Shown: piece by piece, positions 9,099 through 17,868 of the stretch
How positions within the stretch are numbered: the stretch's first letter is position 1
How the letters are laid out: every line of letters starts with the position of its first letter
Source of the DNA: a bacterium
Lineage (GTDB): Bacteria; Acidobacteriota; Polarisedimenticolia; Polarisedimenticolales; Polarisedimenticolaceae
Length of the DNA: 64,000 nt
Direction: 5' to 3'
NCBI GenBank assembly: GCA_024226515.1
Contig: JAAELQ010000088.1
Span: forward strand, 1-64,000
Made by a program: the position numbers and the translations under genes
The notes under the pieces: model-generated
What the model was told of the DNA's origin: nothing
The model's database searches: none
What the model saw: the letters and a program-made list of their open reading frames with translations, nothing else

Positions 9099-10529
9099 AT
9101 GCTGCACGTTCCCATCCTGCGCGCCGGTACGCCGTATCGCAGCCTCAACGTCCAGCGCCTGGCGCACATCCGGACGGGCGAGACGGTCGCCGAGGTGTCT
9201 CAGGCCAACGGCGGTCTGATCGCGCGCGACATGTTGAACGCGGGACGCAACCGGGATCTGTTGCGGCGCATGCCGATCGAAGAGCTGTTCGAGATCTGCG
9301 GCCGCGCCGCGGAGTTGTTCGACTCCGCCGAGCTGCCGATCGACCCGCTGGACGGCGTGACCCAGTCGCGCGACGAGTACGTTCGCGACCTGTCGTCGAC
9401 GACGGGGATGCCGCACAGGCTGGCGCGCGGCAACATGGCCAAGATCCGCTTCGTGCTGGAGGAGATGCCGCGCGTGCTGGCCGGCCTGACGCGCGGGCTC
9501 GATCTGTCGGTGCTCGACCGCGGTTGGGTCGATGTCGACGGGCGCACCGTGAGCTACATCGGCCAGGCGGACTCGCTCGGCGGCGTGCTGCCGAGCAACT
9601 CGCCCGGCGTGCACTCGCTGTGGATCCCGTCGCTGGCGTTGAAGGTGCCCGTCGTCCTGAAGCCCGGCAGCCAGGAGCCGTGGACCCCGATGCGCATCGC
9701 GCAGGCGTTGATCGCCGCCGGCATGCCGCCGCAGGCCTTCGGCGTCTACCCGACCGACCACGGCGGGGCGAACGAGATCCTGCTGCGCACCGATCGCTCG
9801 ATGTTCTTCGGCGACGAGTCGTCGATCCGCGGCTGGAAGGGTGACCCGCGGGTGCAGCTGCACGGCCCGGGGTGGTCGAAGATTCTCATCGGCGAGGATC
9901 GCATCGACGGCTGGCGCGAGCACATCGACACCATCGTCGAGTCGATCGCCGAGAACGGCGGACGATCCTGCATCAACGCTTCCGGCGTCTGGGTGCCGCG
10001 CCGCGGCCGCGAGGTGGCCGAGGCGCTGGCCGAGCGGCTGTCGCGCATCGAGGCGCGCTCGCTGGACGACCCCGAGGCGGGCCTCGCCGCGTTCTCGCAG
10101 CCTGCAGTTGCCCATCGCATCTCGGAGTACGTCGACAGTCTGCTGCAGGAGCCGGGCGCCGTGGATCTGACCGCGGAGCTGCGCGACGGCCCGCGCGTGG
10201 TCGAGCGCGACGGCTGCACTTTCCTCTTGCCGACGTTGATCTGGTGCTCGGATCCCGGGCACGCGCTGGCGCGTTGCGAGCTGCTGTTCCCCTTCGCCAG
10301 CGTGGTCGAGGCGCCGCAGGACGAGATGCTGCAGCGCATCGGGTCGACGCTGGTCGTCAGCGCCATCACCGAGGACCCGTCGTTCCGCGCCGCGCTGATG
10401 ACGTCGCGCGAGATCGACCGGTTGAACCTCGGGCCGCTGCACACCTCTCGCGTCTCGTGGGATCAGCCCCACGAGGGCAACCTCTTCGAACACCTGTACA
10501 AGCAGCGGTCGTTCATGGCCTCGGCCTGA
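9099..10529 (+). CDS. LuxC/EhpG-like acyl reductase of the aldehyde dehydrogenase superfamily
   Basis: A 476-residue aldehyde dehydrogenase-fold protein, close to LuxC length. The catalytic cysteine is Cys291 in ENGGRSCINASG. The cofactor-binding half includes GGVLPSNSPGVHSLW and VPVVLKPGSQEPWTP, which is the classical N-P-x-x-x and VLKP pattern. LuxC-type enzymes reduce an acyl thioester or acyl-adenylate-derived group with NAD(P)H to the aldehyde. The ATG directly follows the stop of the adenylating enzyme, so the two are almost certainly co-translated. Together with the alcohol dehydrogenase downstream they form a carboxylate to aldehyde to alcohol series. Confidence 0.75.
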   Translation: MLHVPILRAGTPYRSLNVQRLAHIRTGETVAEVSQANGGLIARDMLNAGRNRDLLRRMPIEELFEICGRAAELFDSAELPIDPLDGVTQSRDEYVRDLSSTTGMPHRLARGNMAKIRFVLEEMPRVLAGLTRGLDLSVLDRGWVDVDGRTVSYIGQADSLGGVLPSNSPGVHSLWIPSLALKVPVVLKPGSQEPWTPMRIAQALIAAGMPPQAFGVYPTDHGGANEILLRTDRSMFFGDESSIRGWKGDPRVQLHGPGWSKILIGEDRIDGWREHIDTIVESIAENGGRSCINASGVWVPRRGREVAEALAERLSRIEARSLDDPEAGLAAFSQPAVAHRISEYVDSLLQEPGAVDLTAELRDGPRVVERDGCTFLLPTLIWCSDPGHALARCELLFPFASVVEAPQDEMLQRIGSTLVVSAITEDPSFRAALMTSREIDRLNLGPLHTSRVSWDQPHEGNLFEHLYKQRSFMASA

Positions 10530-10538
10530 GATGGCGGC

Positions 10539-11702
10539 ATGACGCTGAAGCTCGAAGTCGACAAGCTGAGCGCCCGGGGGGAGTGGTCCGTCGATTTCGA
10601 CTCGACGCGCCTCGTCTTCGGCAGCGGAGCGCTCCGGCAGCTCGGCGATTTGACGGAAGAGCTCGGCTGCCGCCGCGTGTTGCTCGTCACCGATCGAGGG
10701 CTCCGCGACGCGGGACACCTCGATAGCGCGCTGGATTCACTCTCGCGGCGATCGATCGAGGCACGTGTCTATGACGGCGCGACGAGGAACCCGACGACGC
10801 GTCACGTGGCCGAGGCGGTCGAGGCGGCCGGCACCGACGCCGACGGCATCGTCGGTCTCGGCGGCGGCAGCGCGATGGACTGTGCGCGCGCCGCGAACTT
10901 CCTGCTGACCGGCGGCGGTCGCATGGAGGACTACTGGGGCACGGGCAAGGCGAAGGCGCCGATGCTGCCCTCCGTCGGCATCCCGACGACGGCCGGCACC
11001 GGGAGCGACGCGCAGTCGTACGCGCTGATCTCCCAGGAAGAGACGAAGGTCAAGATGGCCTGTGGCGATCGCCGGGCGAAGTTCCGCGCGGTCATTCTCG
11101 ACCCGGCGTTGACCGCGACGACCCCGCGCGACGTGGCGGCGCTGAGCGGGATCGACGCCGTGTCGCACGTCGTCGAGAGCTACGTCTGTACGCGACGCAA
11201 CCCGATCTCGCAGTTGCTGGGGCGCGAGGCCTGGCGTCGCATCGACCGCAGTCTCGCGCTCGCGCTGGGCGGCGGCGAGGACGAGACCCCGCGCGCCGAT
11301 ATGCTGCTGGCGGCGCATCTCGCCGGTGCGGCGATCGAACATTCGATGCTCGGTGCGGCGCACGCGTGCGCCAACCCGTTGACTACGCGCTACGACGTGG
11401 TCCACGGCGCAGCCGTCGCCACGATGCTGCCGCACGTGATGGACTTCAATCGCGCCGTCGTCGCCGACGAGTACGACGCGCTGGCCGGCGCGGCCGAGGG
11501 TCGCGCCGCGGGAGATCTCCGGGCGCGTGTCGTGGGGTTGATGCGCCTCGCGGGGCTCGACCGCACGCTGAGCGATCACGGTGTCGCGCGTGACGATCTG
11601 CCCGGCCTGGCCGGGGACGCCGCCGCCCAGTGGACGGCAGGTTTCAATCCGCGCAGCGTGGGGTGCGCGGAGTTGCAGGGTCTCTATGAAGCAGCCTGGT
11701 AA
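10539..11702 (+). CDS. Iron-containing (group III) alcohol dehydrogenase
   Basis: A 387-residue member of the Fe-ADH/glycerol-dehydrogenase-like family. The nucleotide-binding motif GLGGGSAMDCARA is present, followed by PTTAGTGSDAQSY. All four metal ligands can be read: Asp and His in GIDAVSHVVESY, His in GAAHACANP and His in YDVVHGAA. Such enzymes reduce aldehydes to alcohols (or the reverse) with NAD(P)H. It starts nine bases after the acyl reductase and runs 17 bases into the third propeller gene. In this context it most likely reduces the aldehyde made by the two preceding enzymes. Cytoplasmic, no signal peptide. Confidence 0.85.
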   Translation: MTLKLEVDKLSARGEWSVDFDSTRLVFGSGALRQLGDLTEELGCRRVLLVTDRGLRDAGHLDSALDSLSRRSIEARVYDGATRNPTTRHVAEAVEAAGTDADGIVGLGGGSAMDCARAANFLLTGGGRMEDYWGTGKAKAPMLPSVGIPTTAGTGSDAQSYALISQEETKVKMACGDRRAKFRAVILDPALTATTPRDVAALSGIDAVSHVVESYVCTRRNPISQLLGREAWRRIDRSLALALGGGEDETPRADMLLAAHLAGAAIEHSMLGAAHACANPLTTRYDVVHGAAVATMLPHVMDFNRAVVADEYDALAGAAEGRAAGDLRARVVGLMRLAGLDRTLSDHGVARDDLPGLAGDAAAQWTAGFNPRSVGCAELQGLYEAAW

Positions 11703-12813
11703 ACAGTGGATTCTCCGGCTCGCCCCGCTGGCGGCCCTGTGGCTGTCGTTCGCGGCGTCGCAGGCATCGGCATCGGGCGAGTGGACGACGTTTCGCGGCA
11801 ATGCGCGGTTGAGCGGCGTGGCCACGGACCTGCCCGCCGAAGCGCTCGAGCCGCTGTGGCTGTTCGAGGTCGAGGAGGGCATCGAGTCGGCCGTCGCGGT
11901 GCACGCGGGGACGGTGTTCGTCGGTGCCCTGGACGGCAATCTGTACGCGGTCGACTTCGCGACCGGCAAGCAGAAGTGGAAGTACTCGACCGAGGCCGAG
12001 ATCAAGTCCTCGCCGTCGGTGCGCGACGGAGTCGTCTACTTCGGGGACGGCGACGGCGTATTCCACGCCGTCGACGCCGCGACTGGAGAACGGCGCTGGA
12101 TCTTCGAGGCCGAGGCCGAGATCGTCTCGTCGGCCAACTTCGCCGACGACCGCGTGATCTTCGGCTCGCACGACCAGTTCGTCTACGCGCTGAAGCCCGA
12201 GGACGGGTCGCTGGCCTGGAAGGTCGAGACGGATGGCTACGTCTACGGCACGCCCGCGATCCTCGACGGCAAAGTGGTCTCCGCCGGCTGCGACGGCCTC
12301 CTGCGCGTGCTCGACGTCCGCGACGGAAAACAACTGGCGCAGATCGAGGTCGGCGCCTACGTCGGCGCCAGCCCGACGCTCGACGGCAACCGGGCCTATT
12401 TCGGCACGTTCGAGAACCAGGTGCTGGCGGTGGACCTCGAACAGCAGAAGATCCTCTGGTCCTACCAAAACCCCGATCGTCAGTTCCCGTATCTGTCCTC
12501 GGCGGCAATCCACGACGGGCTCGTCGTCGTCGGAGGCCGCGACAAGCTGGTGCACGGAATCGACGCCGAGTCCGGCAAGTCGCGCTGGACGTTCTCGGCT
12601 CGTGGGAAGTTCGATTCGTCTCCGGTGATCGCGGGCGGCCGGGCCTGGATCGGGGCGACGAGCGGCGAACTGTTCGCCATCGACCTGGAATCGGGCAAGG
12701 CCGCGTGGCAGTTCGACACCGGGTCCTCGATTCTCGCAACGCCCGCGCTGGCCGGTGGGCGCGTGCTGGTCGGTACGCTCGACGGCCGGCTGTACTGCTT
12801 CGGCGCCAGATAG
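11686..12813 (+). CDS. Secreted PQQ-like/BamB-like beta-propeller protein
   Basis: A 375-residue protein with a signal peptide ending near SQASASG and seven to eight regular PQQ-like blades. Each has the pattern of a strand such as GNLYAVDFATGKQKWKY followed by a PS/PA turn. It is the most regular of the three propellers in this array. Length is close to BamB, but it lacks a lipobox and no bam genes are nearby. The start lies inside the end of the alcohol dehydrogenase gene, so expression is coupled to it. Three such proteins flanking a reductase set suggests the periplasmic half of the same process, though that is inference. Confidence 0.8.
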   Translation: MKQPGKQWILRLAPLAALWLSFAASQASASGEWTTFRGNARLSGVATDLPAEALEPLWLFEVEEGIESAVAVHAGTVFVGALDGNLYAVDFATGKQKWKYSTEAEIKSSPSVRDGVVYFGDGDGVFHAVDAATGERRWIFEAEAEIVSSANFADDRVIFGSHDQFVYALKPEDGSLAWKVETDGYVYGTPAILDGKVVSAGCDGLLRVLDVRDGKQLAQIEVGAYVGASPTLDGNRAYFGTFENQVLAVDLEQQKILWSYQNPDRQFPYLSSAAIHDGLVVVGGRDKLVHGIDAESGKSRWTFSARGKFDSSPVIAGGRAWIGATSGELFAIDLESGKAAWQFDTGSSILATPALAGGRVLVGTLDGRLYCFGAR

Positions 12814-12817
12814 GATC

Positions 12818-14155
12818 TTGAACTTGTCCGAACGCGATCCAGCCACGTCCGTCGGTGTCGACCACGAGAAGACCGGGGTCGGCAGCGTCTTCGTCTCCAA
12901 CTACCCGCCGTACTCGTTCTGGGGCGAGGACCAACGCCCACGCATCGAGGAAGTGCTGGACGCTCCCGGCGCGCAGGACGCCCGGCTCGGGCTCTACATT
13001 CACATCCCGTTCTGTCGCCGCCGCTGCAAGTTCTGCTACTTCAAGGTCTACACCGACAAGAACGCGCGCGACGTCAGCGCCTACGTCGACGCGGTCGTCC
13101 GCGAGGTCGAGCTGTACGCCGCGCGGCGCGTGTTCGCGGGGCGCAAACTGAGCTTCGTCTACTTCGGCGGTGGGACGCCGTCGTTCCTCAGCGCGAAGCA
13201 CCTCTCGGATCTCGTGGCGCGCGTCAAACAGGTGTTTCCCTGGGACGCCGTCGAGGAGGTCACCTTCGAGTGCGAGCCGGGGACGCTGACCCGGCCCAAG
13301 CTCGAGACGATCCGCGACGTCGGAGTGACCCGTATCAGTCTGGGCGTCGAGAACTTCAACGACAAGATCCTGGAAGACAACGGCCGCGCGCACGTCTCGC
13401 GCGAGATCTACCGCGTGGCGCCGTGGATCCAGGAGCTGAACTTCGACCAACTGAACATCGACCTGATCTCGGGCATGGTCGGCGAGACGTGGGACACCTG
13501 GAAGGACTCGATCCGCAAGACGGTCGAGATGGATCCCGACAGCGTGACCATCTACCAGATGGAGCTTCCGTTCAACACGGTGTACTCGCGCGGTGTGCTC
13601 GACGGCGGGGCGGTCCCGGTCGCGGACTGGGCCACCAAGCGTGAATGGCACGCCTACGCCATCGAGCAGCTCGAGTCGGCGGGGTACGGCGTCTCGAGCG
13701 CCTACACGATGCTGAAGCAGGACGGTCGCGCTCGTTTCGCCTACCGCGATGCCCTGTGGCACGGCGCGGACCTGCTCGGTCTCGGCGTATCCTCCTTCTC
13801 ACACGTCGGCGGCGTGCACTTCCAGAACCTCTCACGCTGGGAGAGCTACCTCGAGACCGTCGGGGCGGGGCAGTTCCCCGTCTCGCGGGCCTACGCGACG
13901 TCCGCGCGCGAGCGGCTGACCCGCGAGCTGATCCTGCAGCTGAAGCTCGGCCGCGTCGATCTGAGCTACTTCTCGAAGAAGTTCGGCATCGACCCGCAGG
14001 AGGAGTTCGCGGACGCGTTCCGGCGCCTGACCGAACGCGGGATGCTGCAAGTCGATCGCGGTGTCGTGACGTTGAGCCGCACGGGTCTGTTGCAGGTAGA
14101 TCTGCTGCTGCCCGAGTTCTATGCACCCGAACACCAGAACGCCCGCTATACCTGA
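12818..14155 (+). CDS. HemW/coproporphyrinogen-oxidase-like radical SAM protein
   Basis: A 445-residue radical SAM enzyme of the HemN/HemW-like group. The cluster motif is PFCRRRCKFCYF (CxxxCxxC), followed by the SAM-binding YFGGGTPS strand and GVENFNDKILEDNGR. A HemN-type C-terminal winged-helix region ends the protein. No ATG lies upstream of the conserved core. The start is therefore a TTG at 12818 (or 12824), only four bases after the previous gene, with AGGAT as a weak ribosome binding site. Relatives include haem chaperones (HemW) and anaerobic haem-degrading ChuW/HutW enzymes. Placement before a TonB receptor makes tetrapyrrole chemistry possible, but a biosynthetic radical SAM role is equally open. 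Confidence 0.75.
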   Translation: MNLSERDPATSVGVDHEKTGVGSVFVSNYPPYSFWGEDQRPRIEEVLDAPGAQDARLGLYIHIPFCRRRCKFCYFKVYTDKNARDVSAYVDAVVREVELYAARRVFAGRKLSFVYFGGGTPSFLSAKHLSDLVARVKQVFPWDAVEEVTFECEPGTLTRPKLETIRDVGVTRISLGVENFNDKILEDNGRAHVSREIYRVAPWIQELNFDQLNIDLISGMVGETWDTWKDSIRKTVEMDPDSVTIYQMELPFNTVYSRGVLDGGAVPVADWATKREWHAYAIEQLESAGYGVSSAYTMLKQDGRARFAYRDALWHGADLLGLGVSSFSHVGGVHFQNLSRWESYLETVGAGQFPVSRAYATSARERLTRELILQLKLGRVDLSYFSKKFGIDPQEEFADAFRRLTERGMLQVDRGVVTLSRTGLLQVDLLLPEFYAPEHQNARYT

Positions 14156-14172
14156 TCCGAAGGGCCGATTCC

Positions 14173-14191
14173 GCCACGCGCAACGCGTGGC
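14173..14191 (+). promoter_or_regulatory. Perfect hairpin just upstream of the TonB-receptor start
   Basis: GCCACGCG (14173-14180) and CGCGTGGC (14184-14191) form a perfect 8-bp stem with a CAA loop. It lies in the 47-base gap between the radical SAM gene and the TonB receptor, three bases from the GAGGA ribosome binding site. It has no T run, so it could be an mRNA processing or stability site, a translational control element, or an operator. Confidence 0.45.
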
Positions 14192-14202
14192 CGAGGAATG
14201 AC

Positions 14203-16341
14203 ATGAAGGATTCTCGAGTCGGCGGCGCGGCGCTCGCGACGATCGTGCTGCTGCTGTCGTTGTTCGTGATGCCGATCCAGGCAGCGGACGAGTCGGAAGA
14301 CGCGAAAGAGGAGGGGGCCTCGCGGCAGGAGTACGTCGAGGTCAACGTCTCGTATATCCCGACGTCCAACACGATCGCGACCAAGCTGCCGATCCCGTTG
14401 CAGATGACGCCGGCCAACGTCGGCGTGGTCAACAGCATGCTGCTTCAGGAGCAGGACGCCGCCGTGCTCGGCGACGCGCTGCGCAACGTAAGCGGCCTCA
14501 ACGTGCAGACGGGCACCGGCGTGCACGACTTCTTCGTTATTCGCGGCTTCGACTCGCTATCCAGCGGCCTGGTGCTGAACGACGGCGCCGCCGAGCCCGA
14601 GGTCACGTACTACCCGATGTACAACGTCGAGGGCGTCGAGGTGCTGAAGGGGCCGGCCGGGTTCCTCTACGGCAGCAATCCGCTCGCCGGCGCGGTGAAC
14701 ATCGTGCGCAAGCAGCCGCTGCCCGCGGATCTGGGCGTGTTCTCTCTCTCGGGCGGCAGCTTCGGGACCTACGATGCGACCGGGGACTGGAACCTCTCGA
14801 CCCGCGACGGCGATCTCAACTTCCGGCTCAATGCGTTGTACAAGGAGTCGGACGGCTATCGCGACGACAAGGAGAGCGAGCATGTCGCGATCAACCCGAG
14901 TCTGGCCTGGCGCATCGGCGAGGATTCGACGCTGAACTTCAATCTCGAGTGGGTTGATGCGGAGTACAGCCCCGACAGCGGGTTGCCGCTGCTGGGGCTC
15001 GCGGTGCCGGACGTCGACCGCAAGACGTCGTACCAGACGCCGCTCGATTTCTCGAATCAGGAGATCCTGCGGGCCCAGGTCGATTTCGAGACGCGGCTCT
15101 CGGAGAACATCTCCCTGCGCAACAAGACCTACTTCCGCGAGCTCGACTGGGACACCGCGGGCACGCAGTTGTTCGGCGCCGTGCCGCTGTCGACCGAGGT
15201 GATCCGCGGGCTGACCGCGCTGGACGATCGGCAGCAGTACGTCGGCAATCAGCTGGAGTTCGTCTTCGAGCTGGGCGGCGGACGCGTGCGCCACAACCTC
15301 CTCGCCGGACTCGAGATCGCGCAGCTGACCGACGAGTTCGCGATCGACACGGCGCTGCCGTGCTTTCCGACCCCGTCTCCCGGCTGCGTGCCGACCATCG
15401 ACGCGTTCGACCCGGTCGAGACGATCGGAGTTCCGGGCTATATTCCGTTCATGACCGGCGACGCGACGAGCGAGATCGTCGCGCCGTACGTCGTGGACCA
15501 GATCGAGCTGTCGCCGAAGGTTCAGGTCCAGCTCGGCGCGCGCTACGATCGGATCGACTACGAGACGTCCGGCATCCAGATGAACTTCGACACGTTCACT
15601 CCGCTGCCGTACGCCATCGATCGCAACGACGGCGAGATCAGCCCGCACGGAGGCGTGGCCTACGCGATCAGCGACTCGTTCACGCTGTACGCCAACGGCG
15701 GTAAGTCCTTCGCGCCCCCGGCGCCTCGCGCGATCGACATCGCCGAACCCGAGGAGAGCGTGCAGTTCGAGATCGGCGCCAAGAAGAGCTTCATGGAAGA
15801 CAAGATCCGGACGACATTCTCGCTGTACGACATCGACCGCGAGAACATCGGCATACCGAACGCCGACGGCGTCACGCAGCAGACGGGCGATCAGACGGCC
15901 CGCGGATTCGAGTTCGAGCTGGCGGCCGAACCGCTGCCGCGCCTGCGCGCCTTCGTCTCCTACGCGTACAACGACGCCGAGCTCGAGGAGTTCACACAGG
16001 AGCTGGGCGGCTTCGTCGTCGACTTCTCGGGCAACACGCCCGCCTTCGCGCCCGAGCACCTGGTGAACTCGTGGGTCAGCTACCGCTTCAAGAACGGCTT
16101 CGGGCTGGGTGGTGGCGTGCGTTACATCGGCGAGCAGTACAACGCCGAGGACAACTTCTTCGAGATCGACGACTCCATCGTCGTCGACGCCGCGTTGTTC
16201 TACGATCTGGATCACGTGCGATTCAAGCTGAATCTCAAGAACCTGACGGACGAGGAGTACTTCATCCGCGGGTTCGGCTCGCAGTCGGTCATTCCGGCGG
16301 ACGAGTTTGCCGCGTACGTGGGGATCGAACTGCGGATGTAG
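14203..16341 (+). CDS. TonB-dependent siderophore-type outer membrane receptor
   Basis: A 712-residue TonB-dependent receptor with a signal peptide ending near MPIQAAD. The plug domain (about 50-190) carries GDALRNVSGLNVQ, FFVIRGFDS and GVEVLKGPAGFLYGSNPLAGAVNIVRKQP-type elements. The remainder is a beta-barrel ending in VGIELRM with a terminal hydrophobic residue. A Cys pair in an extracellular loop (CFPTPSPGC) may form a disulfide. Plug motifs resemble ferric siderophore receptors. The start has GAGGA nine bases upstream. Sitting inside the gene array, it should import either a metal chelate or the array's own product. No TonB/ExbBD genes are in the window. Confidence 0.88.
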   Translation: MKDSRVGGAALATIVLLLSLFVMPIQAADESEDAKEEGASRQEYVEVNVSYIPTSNTIATKLPIPLQMTPANVGVVNSMLLQEQDAAVLGDALRNVSGLNVQTGTGVHDFFVIRGFDSLSSGLVLNDGAAEPEVTYYPMYNVEGVEVLKGPAGFLYGSNPLAGAVNIVRKQPLPADLGVFSLSGGSFGTYDATGDWNLSTRDGDLNFRLNALYKESDGYRDDKESEHVAINPSLAWRIGEDSTLNFNLEWVDAEYSPDSGLPLLGLAVPDVDRKTSYQTPLDFSNQEILRAQVDFETRLSENISLRNKTYFRELDWDTAGTQLFGAVPLSTEVIRGLTALDDRQQYVGNQLEFVFELGGGRVRHNLLAGLEIAQLTDEFAIDTALPCFPTPSPGCVPTIDAFDPVETIGVPGYIPFMTGDATSEIVAPYVVDQIELSPKVQVQLGARYDRIDYETSGIQMNFDTFTPLPYAIDRNDGEISPHGGVAYAISDSFTLYANGGKSFAPPAPRAIDIAEPEESVQFEIGAKKSFMEDKIRTTFSLYDIDRENIGIPNADGVTQQTGDQTARGFEFELAAEPLPRLRAFVSYAYNDAELEEFTQELGGFVVDFSGNTPAFAPEHLVNSWVSYRFKNGFGLGGGVRYIGEQYNAEDNFFEIDDSIVVDAALFYDLDHVRFKLNLKNLTDEEYFIRGFGSQSVIPADEFAAYVGIELRM

Positions 16342-16351
16342 GGCGGAGCCG

Positions 16352-17647
16352 ATGGACGAGATGAAGAACGAGACCGGAACGGGACCCGCGCGGGACGATT
16401 ACGACGTCGTCGTGATCGGGGCCGGGCCGGCGGGCACGACCGCCGCGACGCTGATCGCGCGCGAGGGCCGCAGTGTGCTGATGCTCGAGCGCGACCGGTT
16501 TCCCAGGTACGTCGTGGGCGAATCGTTGATGCCCGCGACCTACTGGACGTTGCAGCGCCTCGGCCTGTGGGAGCGGGTCAAACAGGACGGCTTCGTCAAG
16601 AAGCACAGCGTGCAGTTCTTCAGCAAAGGCGGACGGTCGAGCACGCCGTTCTACTTCCACGAGTTCGATGGCCACGAGAGCTCGCAGACGTGGCAGGTCG
16701 ACCGCGAGCGCTTCGACCAGCTGCTGGTCGAGCACGCGGTGAGCAGCGGCGTCGAGATGCGGGACCACGCCAACGTCAAGCAGGTCCTGTTCGAGGACGG
16801 GCGGGCCGGCGGCGTCGAGGTCGAGCTGGCCGACGGCACACGCCGCCGCCTGACCTGTCGCGTCGTCGTCGACACCAGCGGCCAGACCGCGCTGATCTCG
16901 CGCAAGCTGGGGCTGCGCCGCATCGATCCGCTGCTGCAGCATGCGTCGTTCTTCACGCGCTTCCGCGGCGCGTGGCGCGGCGAGGGCATCGACGAGGGAG
17001 CGACGCTGATCCTGGCCAGCGAGGTGGATAACTGCTGGTTCTGGTACATCCCGCTTGCCGCCGACGAGGTCAGCGTCGGCGTCGTCGGCCACATGGACCA
17101 CCTGCTCAAGGGGCGGGTCAAGGACCCGCAGCAGGTGTTCGCGGAGGAGGTCGAGCGTTGCCCCGCGGTCGCCGAGCGTATCGCGGCAGCCGAGCAGACG
17201 ATGGAGATGCGCGTGATGCGCGACTTCTCGTACGTCTCGCAGCGCATCGCCGGAGACGGCTGGGTCATGGCCGGCGACGCGTTCGGCTTCCTCGATCCGA
17301 TGTACTCGACGGGAGTGTTCCTGGCGTTCAAATCCGCCGAGCTGGCCGCCGACTCGGTGCTCGCGGCACTGGAGTCGGGCGATCTGTCGGGCGAGTCGCT
17401 CGGGCGGCACGGGGCGGACTACCTCGCCGGCATGGAGTCGATGCGCAAGCTGGTCTACGCGTTCTACGATCCGGGCTTCAGCTTCCCGAAGTTCCTCAAG
17501 ATGCATCCCGATTGCCGCGAACCGCTGGTGAACCTGCTGGTGGGCAACGTGTACCACAAGTCGATCGAAGGGCTGTTCGAATCGATGGCGAAGATGTGCG
17601 AGCTGCCCGAGGCGCGCACGCTGGACGGGCAAGGGCAGCCGTCTTGA
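16352..17647 (+). CDS. FAD-dependent oxidoreductase with flavin-halogenase-like motifs
   Basis: A 431-residue flavoprotein of the tryptophan-halogenase / geranylgeranyl-reductase superfamily. The N-terminal dinucleotide fold reads VVIGAGPAGTTAA (about 20-32), followed by FPRYVVGESLMP. CWFWYIP (228-234) stands where flavin halogenases have GWxWxIP, with Gly replaced by Cys. FLDPMYSTG (313-321) matches the halogenase-associated FxxPxxSxG pattern. A Lys in GFVKKHSV lies about where the catalytic Lys is expected. It may therefore be a halogenase, or a reductase/hydroxylase of the same fold; no dedicated flavin reductase is seen nearby. The start at 16352 lies 11 bases after the TonB gene and the stop overlaps the next start. 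Confidence 0.75.
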   Translation: MDEMKNETGTGPARDDYDVVVIGAGPAGTTAATLIAREGRSVLMLERDRFPRYVVGESLMPATYWTLQRLGLWERVKQDGFVKKHSVQFFSKGGRSSTPFYFHEFDGHESSQTWQVDRERFDQLLVEHAVSSGVEMRDHANVKQVLFEDGRAGGVEVELADGTRRRLTCRVVVDTSGQTALISRKLGLRRIDPLLQHASFFTRFRGAWRGEGIDEGATLILASEVDNCWFWYIPLAADEVSVGVVGHMDHLLKGRVKDPQQVFAEEVERCPAVAERIAAAEQTMEMRVMRDFSYVSQRIAGDGWVMAGDAFGFLDPMYSTGVFLAFKSAELAADSVLAALESGDLSGESLGRHGADYLAGMESMRKLVYAFYDPGFSFPKFLKMHPDCREPLVNLLVGNVYHKSIEGLFESMAKMCELPEARTLDGQGQPS

Positions 17648-17868
17648 AGCGAAGCGCAGTCGCAGGGCTGCTGTACGCCGCCCTCGTCGTCGTTTTCCTG
17701 TTGCACAACGATCTCTGGTTGTGGGACGAGGCCGGCCTGGTTCTCGGGCTGCCCGTGGGGCTGACGTACCACATCGGCTTCTGTCTGGGCGTCTCCGTAT
17801 TGCTCGGCCTGCTGGTGCGTTTCGCGTGGCCTGCGGGCCTCGGCGACGAGGAGGGCGGCGACGGATGA
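17644..17868 (+). CDS. DUF3311-type small membrane protein, partner of a sodium symporter
   Basis: A 74-residue protein with two transmembrane helices (about 5-22 and 34-60). The start is a TTG at 17644 overlapping the flavoprotein stop (TTGA), and the stop overlaps the symporter start (ATGA). Small two-helix DUF3311 proteins directly upstream of SSS-family symporters are a recurring pair in bacteria, so this is probably an accessory subunit for the following transporter. The gene is easy to miss because of the TTG start and short length. Confidence 0.7.
   Translation: MKRSAVAGLLYAALVVVFLLHNDLWLWDEAGLVLGLPVGLTYHIGFCLGVSVLLGLLVRFAWPAGLGDEEGGDG

Noticed and set aside
8016..10718. A 900-codon open frame on the minus strand opposite the adenylating enzyme and acyl reductase
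   Set aside because: It has low-complexity Arg/Ala/Asp/Val composition, no start signal and no domain, and runs opposite two genes with intact catalytic motifs. GC-rich third positions make such long antisense frames common here.
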